Assembly (NCBI GenBank): GCA_025558095.1
Contig: JAIVFI010000028.1
Coordinates: forward strand, 124,001 to 188,000
From: Hyaloraphidium curvatum
Taxonomy: Eukaryota > Monoblepharomycota > Hyaloraphidiomycetes > Hyaloraphidiales > Hyaloraphidiaceae
Reading direction: 5' to 3'
DNA length: 64,000 bases
Position 1 is the stretch's first letter, and the number at the start of each line of letters is the position of its first letter. Shown here one piece after another: positions 37,374 through 47,844 of this stretch. The translations under genes and the position numbers were made by a program. The notes beneath the pieces are model-generated. The model ran no database searches, was not told the DNA's origin, and saw only the letters and a program-made list of their open reading frames with translations.

Positions 37374-39173
37374 CTACGGCATCAGCTCACCGGAAGCACT
37401 CATGAGATTCCAAAGCTTCAGCGACGGCAGCCAAGAAGAAACGCCGCGGTCGACCTGGTTCATCGCCTCCGAGAGCGCGGCGACGGGTGAGGTGGGTTCC
37501 GACACCCCCATCTTGGCGAACTGAGCGTGGACTTCGTCGAGCTCGGCGTCGGCGACGGATGGGCCGGCGAGCCTGTCGTCCAGGGCGCCCGCCGACCTCG
37601 CTGCGCCCATGAAGTCGGCCGCCATCTTGGCCACCAGCGGCGCCCCCGTCGCCATGGCCGCGAGGGTGCGCGCAATGTCCTCCGTGTTCTTGCGCAGCCT
37701 GTCCGCGGCCCACTCCGACGCGGGATCATCCTTGACAACGCGGAACAGGACGACGGAGAACATGCCGACCCGCACAGCGTGGGTGCTCACTATGGGGTGC
37801 AAGATCGGGAGATCTGACTGGCTGAGGTGCTCCAGGAGGTCGCACATAGTCTGCAAACGGTCAAGGATCCGCAGGAAGACCGAGGAGCCGAAGAGGGTGT
37901 CGACAGATGGCAAAGATGAGGGGCCCTCCCCCGGATCCGCAGCGGCTTCGGGCCATGTCGCCAAGACGGTGAACAGCATCCCGAAGAAGACGTGAGCGCA
38001 CGCCGAGTCGGCAAAGCAGGGGTGCGACATGAGCGGAAGGGGGTCCCCTGCGAGAAGGGACACGCCCACGGCTTCCGGCATGGCGTCGATGAAGACGCCT
38101 GTGAGGTCGTACAACTCCTCGAGCGCGTCGCAGTAGGTACGCTCGTCCGCCGTGTACTCGTCGCGCTCTTTGCCGAGGATCGTCAACGGGTATACCCTGT
38201 GTTCGCTGGAAAAGACGCGGAGTTTGCTGCGTGTGCCCCGGATGAAGGTCTGCACGGTGCACACCGAAAGGCAGCTTGCCCGCTGCTCAAAGATGGCGTC
38301 GACGATCTGTTTCATGGCAGCGGTACCGGCTTCCAGCGCCGGCAACTTGGAGCAGGCCGAAAAGTCGGCGAAGCGCACGGGACCCAAGGCTCCCGCCGCG
38401 CAAAGGGCACCGAAGGCAGCCTCGGGATCAGGGCTGAGGAAGTAGGTCTCGTGTGCCGGAAGAGGCACCGGGAAGACGGCGGCGTCGAAGAGACCCGAAC
38501 TGCCGAAGTAAGAAGCGGTTCCGTTGTCGAAGGCATTGAACATGATCCAGCAGCGCAGCGCCGAGTCCGCTCTGATCCACTCCTCGACCGTAGCGGGTTC
38601 CCGCATCTCCTGGGAGAAGCTTCCCGAGTTGTCGAGGCACAGGGTGGCGAGGGTGGCGCGACCCGTCATTATGAGCGGGCCCACGGCCGCCGACATGGTC
38701 CGGAAGACAAAGAAGTGTAGGAGGTACACCACGGTTTGTGCCGTCTCGAGCGGATCGGCCAGGCCAGCCAACACGCCCTTCAGAGCGGCGCTGGCAAACA
38801 CGCGTCCGGCATCGAGATCCGAAGCGCCAAGCGCCGCCATCGAAAGCAGCAGCATCGGGCCCGGGGCGGCCAGCGCCGAGGGGTGAACAATGCAGGGAGA
38901 GGCGCCGGATGCCACGAACGCCGCGGCGGCCTCGGCCAGCCCGGGGACGCCGCTCACCGCAACGGCCAGGGCAATGTCGGGCGGCGCCGCGGCCTCGGCG
39001 GGCGGCGCTATGGCCACCTTAGGCGGGGCGGCCGCCGCCAGCTCGCAGTCGCGGCCCAGCGCTGCGCAGCGCTGGCACGCCGCGCCCGCCTCGCCGCTGG
39101 GCTCGCATTTTTTCTTGTCCGTAAAACAGGAAGTGCAGGACTTGCGGGCAACGCCGTACTTCCTCGGGGGCAT
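37374..39173 (-). CDS. Zn2Cys6 transcription factor, copy 1 of a tandem pair
   Basis: Intronless, 599 residues from the ATG at 39173. The zinc cluster sits at the N-terminus (C-TS-C-FTDKKK-C ... C-QR-C-AALGRD-C, spacing 2-6-9-2-6). After an Ala/Pro linker comes a long helical regulatory region (ADPLETAQTVVYLLHFFVFR, IRADSALRCWIMFNAFDNG, LRILDRLQTMCDLLEHLS) like the fungal middle-homology domain. The gene directly follows the FAH gene on the opposite strand. It is the same length as, and plainly duplicated from, the next gene. It probably controls the gentisate genes; the effector is presumably a pathway intermediate (inference). Confidence 0.87.
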   Translation of the reverse strand: MPPRKYGVARKSCTSCFTDKKKCEPSGEAGAACQRCAALGRDCELAAAAPPKVAIAPPAEAAAPPDIALAVAVSGVPGLAEAAAAFVASGASPCIVHPSALAAPGPMLLLSMAALGASDLDAGRVFASAALKGVLAGLADPLETAQTVVYLLHFFVFRTMSAAVGPLIMTGRATLATLCLDNSGSFSQEMREPATVEEWIRADSALRCWIMFNAFDNGTASYFGSSGLFDAAVFPVPLPAHETYFLSPDPEAAFGALCAAGALGPVRFADFSACSKLPALEAGTAAMKQIVDAIFEQRASCLSVCTVQTFIRGTRSKLRVFSSEHRVYPLTILGKERDEYTADERTYCDALEELYDLTGVFIDAMPEAVGVSLLAGDPLPLMSHPCFADSACAHVFFGMLFTVLATWPEAAADPGEGPSSLPSVDTLFGSSVFLRILDRLQTMCDLLEHLSQSDLPILHPIVSTHAVRVGMFSVVLFRVVKDDPASEWAADRLRKNTEDIARTLAAMATGAPLVAKMAADFMGAARSAGALDDRLAGPSVADAELDEVHAQFAKMGVSEPTSPVAALSEAMNQVDRGVSSWLPSLKLWNLMSASGELMP

Positions 39174-39679
39174 CGTCGGAGTCGGTGCGCGTGAGATGGC
39201 TGGGCCGGGACCGAACCCAGCGATGGGATTAAGCGCCAAGTCGTCACATTCCAAAAACAGCGACCGGAAGCATTCAGGGCGGATCGTCTCCATGTCAGAG
39301 GTACCCTCACAGCTAGCATCCAGAATCCGATCTCGCGCGGGGCTGTTTGAATGAAATTGAATGGCCGATCGTTCGCCACACGGTCCAAACGGATCGGCAA
39401 AAGCCCCCCGTACGGCCAGTCCCTGGCCGGCGGCAAAAGCGCTCCTATCGCTGCAGCTCCAGTTTGAGCAGAATGCGCGTCGCCCTTCAAGCCCGCGTGG
39501 CCCGCTGTGAAAGGTCTCCCAAGATGGCACATCTGTGGTGCGATCCATGCACGGGTCCGCTCGCCGCCCGAAGCAGACCGGCTCCAATTTTTCGTGCCTG
39601 GCTTCATTCCAGATTGGCACAGGCCATCTGATGTTTCATCCAGGTGCATCGAACGAAGCAACGTCCGGCCAAGACATTC
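39174..39679. other. Intergenic region between the two regulators
   Basis: About 500 bases upstream of regulator copy 1. Its first part (to about 39360) is an open continuation of the copy-1 frame, but the zinc cluster of copy 2 also lies right at its ATG, so I treat this as leader. No repeat of the intergenic DNA was noticed at copy 2. Confidence 0.4.
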
Positions 39680-41479
39680 CTACTTATCTAGCTTACCCGA
39701 AATCGCTCTCCTCGTCCAATTCTCCAACGACGGCAGCCATGTCGACACGCCCCGATCGAGCTGGATCATCCCCTCCGAGAGCGCCGCCACGGGCGACTCG
39801 CGCTCCGCGATCCCCAACCTTGCAAACTCGACGTGCACCTCGCCGAGCTCGGCATCCGTCACCTCCGGTCCCGCGAACCCTTCGTCCAGGGCACCCGCTT
39901 CCCTTGCGGCGCGCGCAAAGTCTGCCGCGACCTTGGCCACCAGCGGCGCGCGGCCGAGCCCGACGGCCCCCAGCGCGCGGGCGATGAACTCCACGTTCCT
40001 TCGCAGCCGCGCCGCCACCCACTCCGAGGAAAGATCGTCCCGCACAACGCGGAAAAGTGCCACGCTGAACATGCCGACCCGCATCGCGTGGACGCTCAAG
40101 ACCGGGTGCAGCTGCGCGAGGTCTGCGTCGCCGAGGTGCTCCAGCAGGTCGCTCATGGTCTGCACGCGGTCAAGAATGCGCACGAAGGCCGGGGAGCCGA
40201 AGAGGGCGTCGGAGGGCAAAGGAGACGCAGGTGTCTCGAGCGGATCGGCGGCGGCCTCGAGCCAGGTGGCCATGACGGCAAAGGCCATCCCGAAAAAGCT
40301 GTGCGCGCACGCCTTGTTGGGGAAGCAGGGGTTCGAGAAAAGGGGGAGAGGGTCCCCGGCCAGCAGCGGTCCGCCCACGGCTTCCGGCATGGCGTCCACG
40401 AAAATGCCCACCAGCTCGTGCAACGCATCCAGCGCGTCCCAGTAGGTCCGCTCATCCGGAGTGCACTGCTCGCGGTCCTTGCCCATGATCGCAAGGGGGT
40501 TCACGCGGCGGTCGATAGCAAAGCCGCGGAGCTTACTGCGCACGCTGCGGACAAAGGCCTGCACCGAGCAGACGGCAAGGCAGCTTGCGCGCCGCGCAAA
40601 GACGGCCCCGACTATCTGGCGAATAGCAGCGCTCCCGGCTTCGAGAGCGGCCATCTGCACACACGCCGAAAAGTCCGCAAAACGGCCTGGGCCGAAGGCT
40701 CCGGTTGCGCAGAGGGCGACGAACGCGGCCCGCGGATCTGGGCTGAAGAAGTAGTCCTCGTGCGCCGGGAGTGGCACCGGGCATATGGCGGCATCGAACA
40801 GCGCATCATCGCCGAAGTAGGAAGCAGCACCGCTGTCGAAAGCGTTGAAGACGCACCAACATCGCAGGGCCGAGTCTGCTCTGATCCAGACGTCGGGCGT
40901 TGAGGGCTCACGCACTTCGCGCGAGAAGGCACCTGAGGCGTCCAGGCACAGGGTCGCCAAGGCAGCTCGACCCGTAACCAGGAGCGGGGCGACGGCGGCC
41001 GACATCGTCCTGAAAACGAAAAAGTGAAGGAGCAGGACCACGCACTGCGCGGTCTCGAGTGGATCCACCAAGCCCGCCAGCGTTCTTTCTAGGGCGGCCC
41101 CAGCAAAGAACCGCGCCTCGTCGAGATCAGATGCACCGAGGGACGCCATTGCGAGGAGAAGCGTCGGTCCCGGCGCGGCCAGCGTGGTTCGGTGGAGGAC
41201 GGGAGGCGACGTGCCGCCGGCCACGAATGCCGCCGCCGCCGCGGCCAGCCCCGGAACTGCGCTCGGGCCATCGGTCAGGGAGCCCGGTGGCGTTATTGTC
41301 GTGGCATCGGCCGGCGGCGCGGCGGGGGCACGGGCGGCCACCGCGAACTCGCAGCTGCGGCCCAGCTCGGCGCAGCGCTCGCACTCAGTTCCGCCCGGCC
41401 GGGGCTGGCATTTTTTCTTGTCCGCGAAGCATTGGGCACACGACCGGCGGGCGAAACCGGATTTCCTCCTCGGGGGCAT
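39680..41479 (-). CDS. Zn2Cys6 transcription factor, copy 2 of a tandem pair
   Basis: Intronless, 599 residues from the ATG at 41479, exactly the length of copy 1; upstream in-frame ATGs at 41497 and 41527 exist. The zinc cluster is C-AQ-C-FADKKK-C ... C-ER-C-AELGRS-C (spacing 2-6-8-2-6). Blocks match copy 1 throughout: VDPLETAQCVVLLLHFFVFR, IRADSALRCWCVFNAFDSG, RTYWDALDALHELVGIF, and a C-terminus in AALSEGMIQLDRGVSTWLPS. Divergence is spread evenly, so this is an old tandem duplication with both copies kept intact, suggesting different effectors or targets. It is followed 142 bases away by the carboxylase gene. Confidence 0.87.
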   Translation of the reverse strand: MPPRRKSGFARRSCAQCFADKKKCQPRPGGTECERCAELGRSCEFAVAARAPAAPPADATTITPPGSLTDGPSAVPGLAAAAAAFVAGGTSPPVLHRTTLAAPGPTLLLAMASLGASDLDEARFFAGAALERTLAGLVDPLETAQCVVLLLHFFVFRTMSAAVAPLLVTGRAALATLCLDASGAFSREVREPSTPDVWIRADSALRCWCVFNAFDSGAASYFGDDALFDAAICPVPLPAHEDYFFSPDPRAAFVALCATGAFGPGRFADFSACVQMAALEAGSAAIRQIVGAVFARRASCLAVCSVQAFVRSVRSKLRGFAIDRRVNPLAIMGKDREQCTPDERTYWDALDALHELVGIFVDAMPEAVGGPLLAGDPLPLFSNPCFPNKACAHSFFGMAFAVMATWLEAAADPLETPASPLPSDALFGSPAFVRILDRVQTMSDLLEHLGDADLAQLHPVLSVHAMRVGMFSVALFRVVRDDLSSEWVAARLRRNVEFIARALGAVGLGRAPLVAKVAADFARAAREAGALDEGFAGPEVTDAELGEVHVEFARLGIAERESPVAALSEGMIQLDRGVSTWLPSLENWTRRAISGKLDK

Positions 41480-41621
41480 TTTGGAGCTGTTGGGCATTAG
41501 TGAGATAGGGAACTTGGCACTTGGCACGGTATCATCACCATGGGGCGCGCACTGGGCCCGCAGTTTCTAGCAGCGCTGGTTGTGGTATTCCATGGACACA
41601 GCATGCAGGGTGGTGACGCTT

Positions 41622-43034
41622 CTACTCGTCGTCCGCCTTTTTCGCCTCGTCCTCCTCCTGGCCCTCCATCTGGACCAACACCTTGCCCTCCCCGACCGTG
41701 TCGCCGACCTTGTACATGACCTTGGCGATTTTGCCTGCATCGGGAGCTTTGATGACGTGCTGGTGGCGGCGACTGTGAGCGATGTGCCACGGATGCGCTG
41801 CGTTGGGCCCACCTCCATCTTCATTGCCTCCAAGACGACGAGGGGCTGTCCCTTTTCCACTACCGCACCGGGTTCCACCAGGACCTGGAGGCAAACGAAC
41901 CGTGAGCTCCGATCACGCGCTTCAACGAGAGCGGCTCACCGAAATGATGCGGCACGGCATCGGCGTAATGACGCTGCCCGCCGCCTCCATCTTGTGCGCC
42001 TGCCTCGCGTATGGCGGCAGCGGCAGCTGCAGCACCTCGAGCCCCGAGGGCAGGAAAAGGTTCACCGAACCGTCCCTCTCGGCCCTGGCGTCCCGCACGA
42101 CGACCGCGTTGCATTCCACCAGAGACCGCGGCGACGCGCCGTGCGGCGGCAAGTCCAGCCGCAGCGAGACGGCGCAAGTGTCCTTGCCCGCGCGCGCGGC
42201 GCGGGAGCCGACCTCGGCGCGCAGCACCCTCACGCCCTCGAGCCTGAGCACCACCTTGGGCTCCCCCTTTGCCGGCTTCTCGGAGAGCGCGATCCCGTAG
42301 CTCCCGTCGCGTGCAAACACCACCTCCACCTCGCCCCTGACCTGCCTCCGCCCGCCCTCGGCCTTGGCGTCGGGCACCTCCCATCCCACCTCGCCCTTCC
42401 ACCCGCCGGGCCCGTTGACCGCGAATCCCCTGAACGCGGCCCACGGATCCGGCTCCCCGGGCGCCGGCAGCCCCCCCGCGCTCGCCAGCAGCGCCGCGGC
42501 CCCCGCCGCCGCCGCCTCCCTCGACGGCGTCCCCTCCTCCACCGGCAGCAGCTCCGCCTTCCTCGCGGCGATGAACCCCGTGTCCACGTCCCCCTCCGCG
42601 AACCTGGCATCCGTGCACAGCCGCTTCAAAAACTCGACGTTGGTCCCCGGCCCCACGATCTCCGTTCGCGCCAGCGCCTCGCGCATCCGCCGCAGCGCCT
42701 CGCCGCGGTCGCGGCCCCACGCGACCAGCTTGGCCACCATGGGGTCGTATAGCACGCCGACCTCGTCTCCCTCGCGGACGCCGGTCTCGATGCGGAGGGT
42801 GGGGGTGGCGGGGGGGAAGCGGAGATGCAGGAGGGGGCCGGGCGCGGGGAAGAAGTTGTTGGCCGGGTTCTCGGCGTACAGGCGGGTCTCGAAGGCCCAG
42901 CCGTTGGGTGCGCGCGGGCCGGCGGTGGCGCGGTCCGAGTTGGTGGCAAGCCAGGAGGCGGGGAGGCCGTTGCCCGAGGCGACCTCGACCTGCCACTCGA
43001 CGAGGTCGACGCCGGCGACCATCTCCGTGACGGG

Positions 43035-43071
<37 letters not shown>

Positions 43072-44415
43072 TAGTAGAGGGGTTCGGGGGTGTCGAGAGT
43101 GGCCGCGTCGAGGATGAACTCGACGGTGCCCGCGCCGCGGTACTTGACGGCGCGGGCGGCGGCGATCGCCGAGGAGTGCAGGCGCGCGCGGAGGTCCTGG
43201 GGCAGATGTGGCTGCACAGCAGGGTGGGAATGGACACAAATCAGTCATGAAGACCACGGACCGCCTGATACGCAACTCACCGCCGGGGCCTCCTCAATGA
43301 TCTTCTGGTGCCGCCGCTGGACCGAGCAGTCGCGCTCGTACAGGTGCACATACCCGTCCTCCCCATCAGCAAACACCTGCACCTCGACGTGCCGCGGCCG
43401 GGTGATGTACTTTTCCACCAGCACCCTGCCGTCGCCGAAGCTGCGCTCGGCCTCGCGCCGCGCGCTCTCGAGCTGCTCCGGGAACTCGGCCGCCGAAGTT
43501 GCGATGCGCATGCCCTTGCCGCCGCCACCCTTAACGGCCTTGATCAGCACGGGGAAGCCGATCCGCTCGGCCTCGGCGGCCAGGAGGGCGGGGGACTGGT
43601 CCTCGCCGTGATAGCCGGGCACACAGGGGACGCCGGCGGCGAGCATGAGGCGTTTCGATTCGCTGCCATGACAGAGGGACACATGAGACATCAGGAGGGA
43701 GGTAGAACGGCCAGCAACCGCGGCATTCGCACCTTTTGGAGCCCATGTCGCGGATCGAATGCCCTCGCGGACCGATGAAGGCCAGCCCCTTGGATTCGAC
43801 GAGGTCCGCAAAGTCCGCATTCTCCGACAGGAACCCGTAGCCCGGATGGATGCCCTTTGCGCCGCACGCCAGCGCGATCTCGACGATGCGGTCGCCCTTG
43901 AGGTAGCTCTCGGAGGCGGCCTGCCCGCCCAGCGCGTATGCCTCGTCGGCCATCGCGACCCACATGCCCTGGCGGTCTGCGTCCGAGTACACGGCCACGG
44001 AGGCGATGCCGAGGCGCTTGAGGGTGGCGATGACGCGCACTGCGATCTCGCCGCGGTTCGCGACGAGGACCTTTGGCAGCAGCGGGTTGCGGGGCCGGGC
44101 GGCCCCGGCGTCGGAGTCCGCGCTTCCCGCGGTCGCAAAGAGCCGTGCGGAAGCGGACGAGACGGCAGCGACGCGGCGGGCCGGGGCATTAGCGCGGCGG
44201 GGCGCGTGCGGAATTTGACGCGCGGGCGCCGACGACAGGGGGCGCGCCGGGGGGAAGCGAAGGGCCCCGCTCGTCCGCGCCGGTGGAGAGCGCGCCGCAA
44301 GGAGCGCCGCCGGCGCTGCGGGAAGCGCGCGCCGCGGGAACATCGCGTCCGGGACTAAGGTCGGGGTGGCGTTGAGTGGGGTCGTCTGGGCTGCGATCAT
44401 GCGCGGAACAAACAC
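41622..44415 (-). CDS. Biotin-dependent carboxylase alpha subunit, 3-methylcrotonyl-CoA carboxylase type, mitochondrial
   Basis: Five exons: 43733-44415, 43281-43662, 41940-43211, 41813-41884 and 41622-41759; introns 70, 69, 55 and 53 nt; 848 residues. The Arg/Ala/Pro-rich leader of about 110 residues ([20 protein letters not shown]) looks mitochondrial. The biotin-carboxylase domain begins [19 protein letters not shown] grasp is [14 protein letters not shown]; catalytic and lid motifs are [17 protein letters not shown]. The carrier domain is rebuilt by the last two splices into [20 protein letters not shown] followed by [15 protein letters not shown], with the biotinyl Lys in AMKM. The hairpin motif reads TPMPCRI, with Cys for the usual Gly. 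MCC acts in leucine breakdown; propionyl- or geranyl-CoA carboxylase is the alternative. No beta subunit is in the window. Confidence 0.87.
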
Positions 44416-45403
44416 TACAGCAGGCCTGCTCTGATGCCCGAGGGAACAGAGCTGCGTGAGAGCGCATGCAGACGACAGTCTGTGACGTAGATTCTTGATT
44501 TCCCGGCAAGGTCGTCCACGTGAGGCCGCCCAGGAACGGTTTCGATGCCGACAAGGGCATTGCGGGAGGTGAAAAGGACCAACTTGCTCCTTAGCTCCGA
44601 GGCCCCGGCGTCGGTAGTATGGGTGTCAATGCCTCGAACCTAATAGAGACGCAAGGTAGGGGGCGCCATTCGCCGATCGACCAGGGCCGCTAGACTACGT
44701 ACGTATTCGTACGTATGGGTCGGTCGCGGCGGGAAAACCGAAGACCACACCATCGACTGCCTTGCGGCGTTCGTACACATAGCGAACTAGAGGTGTACTC
44801 CCCCCCTCCTAGGCTGTCGTCACGAATCCGACGCCTCCTCGCGGGGTCAGCGGCTGCAACGTTTCTCAGCGTGCCACCCGCATTCGACCCGCCGCCTCCC
44901 CACACCATCACCCGCCCAGTCCTCCCTACAGTTCCTCCAGAGCCGATTCTCCATCGGGGTGTCGGCCGCAGGGAAGCCGGAGCGGGTTCCGTTGCAGAGA
45001 TTTGACGGGACGCTATCGTGGAGCGTCAAGGCTGCAGAGGTAGCTTTGGTCAGCAACGATGTCGGGGCGAAGGCCGCCAGCATGACTGACCTCCGCAGCA
45101 CCCATCATTTTCGATCTCTGTCACAGCAACGTCTTGCGTGCATAGATTAAGACCCATCAGCTCTTTCCATCAGCTGTCACCGATGCAGGTGTGAACAGGT
45201 ATCTCCTTTCGAATTCAAGCCAGGGAAAAGACGAAAGTCCAGTAACCGCGATAGGACCACGGGATACTGTCGTGTCCGGAGCTTCCCTAGCTCGGTCTGG
45301 CACCCAACCGCGCCCGATGCCAACGAGGTAATATGGCAATCTCCTCCTGCATTCACTTTAGACGGTCCTAAACAAAGACACGCTCTCGACAGCTATACGC
45401 GAA
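44416..45403. other. Intergenic region, about 1 kb
   Basis: Longest gene-free stretch of the window, with GC below its flanks. Open frames are short and show no domain. It contains the inverted repeat at 44696-44715. It probably holds the carboxylase promoter and the 3' end of the alpha/beta hydrolase gene. Confidence 0.5.
44696..44715. repeat. Perfect inverted repeat, 8-bp arms with 4-bp spacer
   Basis: TACGTACG-TATT-CGTACGTA, about 280 bases upstream of the carboxylase start codon. It could be a palindromic regulator site or a small hairpin. The shorter element GTACGTATG also appears near 28225. Confidence 0.8.
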
Positions 45404-46258
45404 CTAGAACGCCTCCGCCAGGACCGCTGCGACGTGGCCCACGAAGCCCTCGAAGAACGCCTTGCTGTCGTGGATCTGGTGCAGCGCGCCGGGCGTCTCG
45501 TGCACCGAGATGTTGGGAGCATGCTTGGCGAACCTCTCGGCATGCCCGGGGAAGAACGCGGCGCCCATGTCGGCCCTGATCAGGCGACCTGGCACCTGCG
45601 TCGGGGCGTCCTCGTCGTGGTCGAGGGCCGTGCCCTCCAGCACAGCGTCCCACATCGTCAGGTCCATCAGCAGGCGAGCTTTGGCCGCAGCGTTGAGCGC
45701 ATACGGGGTGAAGACATCGCCCGCGGTCACGGTCGACCCCGGCGCGATTGGCCTCTTGGCAGCCTCGGCCGCGTACCCTTCGGGCGACTTACCGGCGGCC
45801 TGCGCGGCGCCGATGTCGCCCTTGAGGAACACGAAGGCGGCGCTGTAAGGGGTGGCGTCAAAGACCTCCTTGCTGAGCATGTACAGCGGCGGGTCCTCCA
45901 GCACGACCGCCTTGACGAGCTCGGGCCTGGCCACGGCCACGAGGAAGGCCTCCACGCCGCCCAGCGAGTGCCCGACAATGACGGCAGGCTTCTTGATCAC
46001 GGTGTCGAGGAGCGCGATGGGGTCCGACGCGTACGTTTTTGTCGTGTACATTCCAGGGGCGCGGTCGGACGCTCCGTGGCCGCGAGCGTCCACCGCGTAG
46101 CAGCGGTACTTGTCCGAGAAGCGGTCGATGACCGGTCCCCAGGTGTAGCGCGATCCGGAAATGCCGTGGAGAAAGACGACCGGCGGGCCGTCCTCCGGGC
46201 CAAAAACCGAGTAGGAGATCTTCAGGTCGCCATTCTTGAACGACTGCGGGTTCTCCAT
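45404..46258 (-). CDS. Alpha/beta hydrolase
   Basis: Intronless, 284 residues from the ATG at 46258. Oxyanion region VVFLHGISGSRYTW, the AVDARGHGASDRAPGMY loop, nucleophile elbow VIVGHSLGGVEAFLVA (Ser), then the acid in LIRADMGAAFF or nearby and the catalytic His in ALHQIHD. No signal peptide. It resembles epoxide-hydrolase and haloperoxidase-like esterases; substrate unknown. It is divergent from an F-box-like gene with only 129 bases between start codons. The open frame runs far upstream of the ATG into antisense of that gene and is not coding there. Confidence 0.85.
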   Translation of the reverse strand: MENPQSFKNGDLKISYSVFGPEDGPPVVFLHGISGSRYTWGPVIDRFSDKYRCYAVDARGHGASDRAPGMYTTKTYASDPIALLDTVIKKPAVIVGHSLGGVEAFLVAVARPELVKAVVLEDPPLYMLSKEVFDATPYSAAFVFLKGDIGAAQAAGKSPEGYAAEAAKRPIAPGSTVTAGDVFTPYALNAAAKARLLMDLTMWDAVLEGTALDHDEDAPTQVPGRLIRADMGAAFFPGHAERFAKHAPNISVHETPGALHQIHDSKAFFEGFVGHVAAVLAEAF

Positions 46259-46387
46259 GGCCGGCGCAGCGCAATTCGCTCGGAGGTGAAGGAGATGGGA
46301 GACAGTTGCCGGCGCCGTGCCGGTCTTACACGCAGATGTCGATGCTGACGACTGCAACGCCAATGCCTTACCAGCCCTAGCCGCGCC
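46259..46387. promoter_or_regulatory. Compact bidirectional promoter
   Basis: 129 bases between the divergent start codons of the alpha/beta hydrolase and F-box-like genes; both promoters must fit or overlap here. No element was recognised. Confidence 0.4.
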
Positions 46388-47563
46388 ATGTTCGCGGCTC
46401 CTGGCCCTGCAGATGGCGCTTCGAACCCGTCGGATGCCGCCCGAGCGGCGTCCGAAGACGGCGCTCCCGCGCTGCCGACCGAGATGCTCCTCGCGGTCGC
46501 GCAAGCTCTGGAAGCCGGAGGACACAAGCGCACGCTGCTCAACCTGATTTCCTCCTGCCGCGACTTGTTCTTTGCCGGCACCGGCCTGCTCGTGCGGCGC
46601 ATCGCGGTCCCCGCGCCCCGGCGCGGGAACGGCGCGCACGCCCCGCAGGACGCGTTCCGCGGCCTGTTTTCGGACGCCCTGGACACCGGGAAGATCGGCA
46701 GGATCGAGCAACTCTCGCTGGTGGTCCGGAATCGCGACCCGCTGCACGCGGATCTGCTTCTGTCCGCCGGTCCGACGCTGAGGGAGCTCGAGATCGTGGC
46801 GTCGAGCAAGTCCGGCCTTTCGTCGCTGTGGACGGTCCTCGATGCCGCACGGAACCTCCGATGCGCAAGGATTGCTGCGGAAGAGAACCCGGACGTGACC
46901 ACGTGGTGGGACGACCCCCGTGCGGCCGACTTCTCGCCGCTGCTGCGGCACCTGGACGCTCTGGATTCCCTAGAAGCCGTCCATCTCGCGTACCGGGAGG
47001 CGCCGAGGATTAACCCTGTGGAAGGTGCGCACGGCTGGCCTTCCGCCTTGTCCGAAGTGCCGCGGGCCGCCTCGCGGCTGCGGACCGTCATTGTCAGGGA
47101 CTACGCCACCCTGGAACCGATCCCGCAGGCCAGGACCGGCCTCCCACGGCCTCTCCTGACAGTCATGGTGCAGGAGAACAGCCTAGGGGACTGGATGGGC
47201 CACACCTTCGAGGGCATCGATATCGCCGGATGCCACTATCCGGACTTTCTCCTCGACGCGGACGGCCTGGAACCGATCCGCCGCGCGTTTCCCGGCGCAA
47301 AGACGTGGCTGCTGAGCATGATCAGCACCTCCGCCTTGGCCGGCTTCGATTTCCGGGGCATCGGGAGGATGGTGCTCACGGAGTGCCACCTCGGCCTATC
47401 TCCGGACTCGTTTCCCCGTGTCAGGACCGCGGTCGAGGCGTCGGGGACCCGGGTGCTCATCCGGCCCTACGCCCATGCCATGCAGTGGTCGGCGGCCCAG
47501 CGGGCGGAGGCGGAGTTTTGGCGGGCGATCGCGGGGGTGGAGGTCAGGAGGGTTGGCCACTGA
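46388..47563 (+). CDS. F-box-like protein
   Basis: Intronless, 391 residues. A short acidic leader is followed by an F-box-like segment (ALPTEMLLAVAQALEAGGHK, then LLNLISSCRDLFFAG) at about residues 28-65. The rest alternates strand-helix units (RIEQLSLVVRNRD, PTLRELEIVASS, DSLEAVHLAYREA, GIGRMVLTECHLG), as in leucine-rich F-box proteins, with weak repeat regularity. Unlike the F-box gene at 33.1 kb its frame is intact. It is presumably an SCF ubiquitin-ligase adaptor; the target is unknown. Confidence 0.65.
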   Translation: MFAAPGPADGASNPSDAARAASEDGAPALPTEMLLAVAQALEAGGHKRTLLNLISSCRDLFFAGTGLLVRRIAVPAPRRGNGAHAPQDAFRGLFSDALDTGKIGRIEQLSLVVRNRDPLHADLLLSAGPTLRELEIVASSKSGLSSLWTVLDAARNLRCARIAAEENPDVTTWWDDPRAADFSPLLRHLDALDSLEAVHLAYREAPRINPVEGAHGWPSALSEVPRAASRLRTVIVRDYATLEPIPQARTGLPRPLLTVMVQENSLGDWMGHTFEGIDIAGCHYPDFLLDADGLEPIRRAFPGAKTWLLSMISTSALAGFDFRGIGRMVLTECHLGLSPDSFPRVRTAVEASGTRVLIRPYAHAMQWSAAQRAEAEFWRAIAGVEVRRVGH

Positions 47564-47844
47564 GCAGGGAGGCGGCAGAGCCGGGCGGGATGAGAGAACA
47601 GGGTATCACTTTGGCTGGTTCCATTGCTCCAAGAACCTGGCGGCTGGGGGAGTTGCGCGAGGAGGAGGGGCTTCAGGCGGCGAAGTCCAACGGCAAGGAG
47701 TGATTGAGTGCTCGTTCGCATGATCATCTGATCCGAATCGAGGGATAGTCGCTCCCGCGTTCCGGAGATCATCCGCCGGCCTTGCGCTCGATCGTCGGTC
47801 AGGTGCGTCTCGTCTCCGGCCGGCGGTGCCGGACAAACAAAGCG

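Noticed and set aside
44715-45005. 96-codon plus-strand open frame in the large intergenic region
   Set aside because: Pro/Arg-rich, no domain, no splice or start context to support it.
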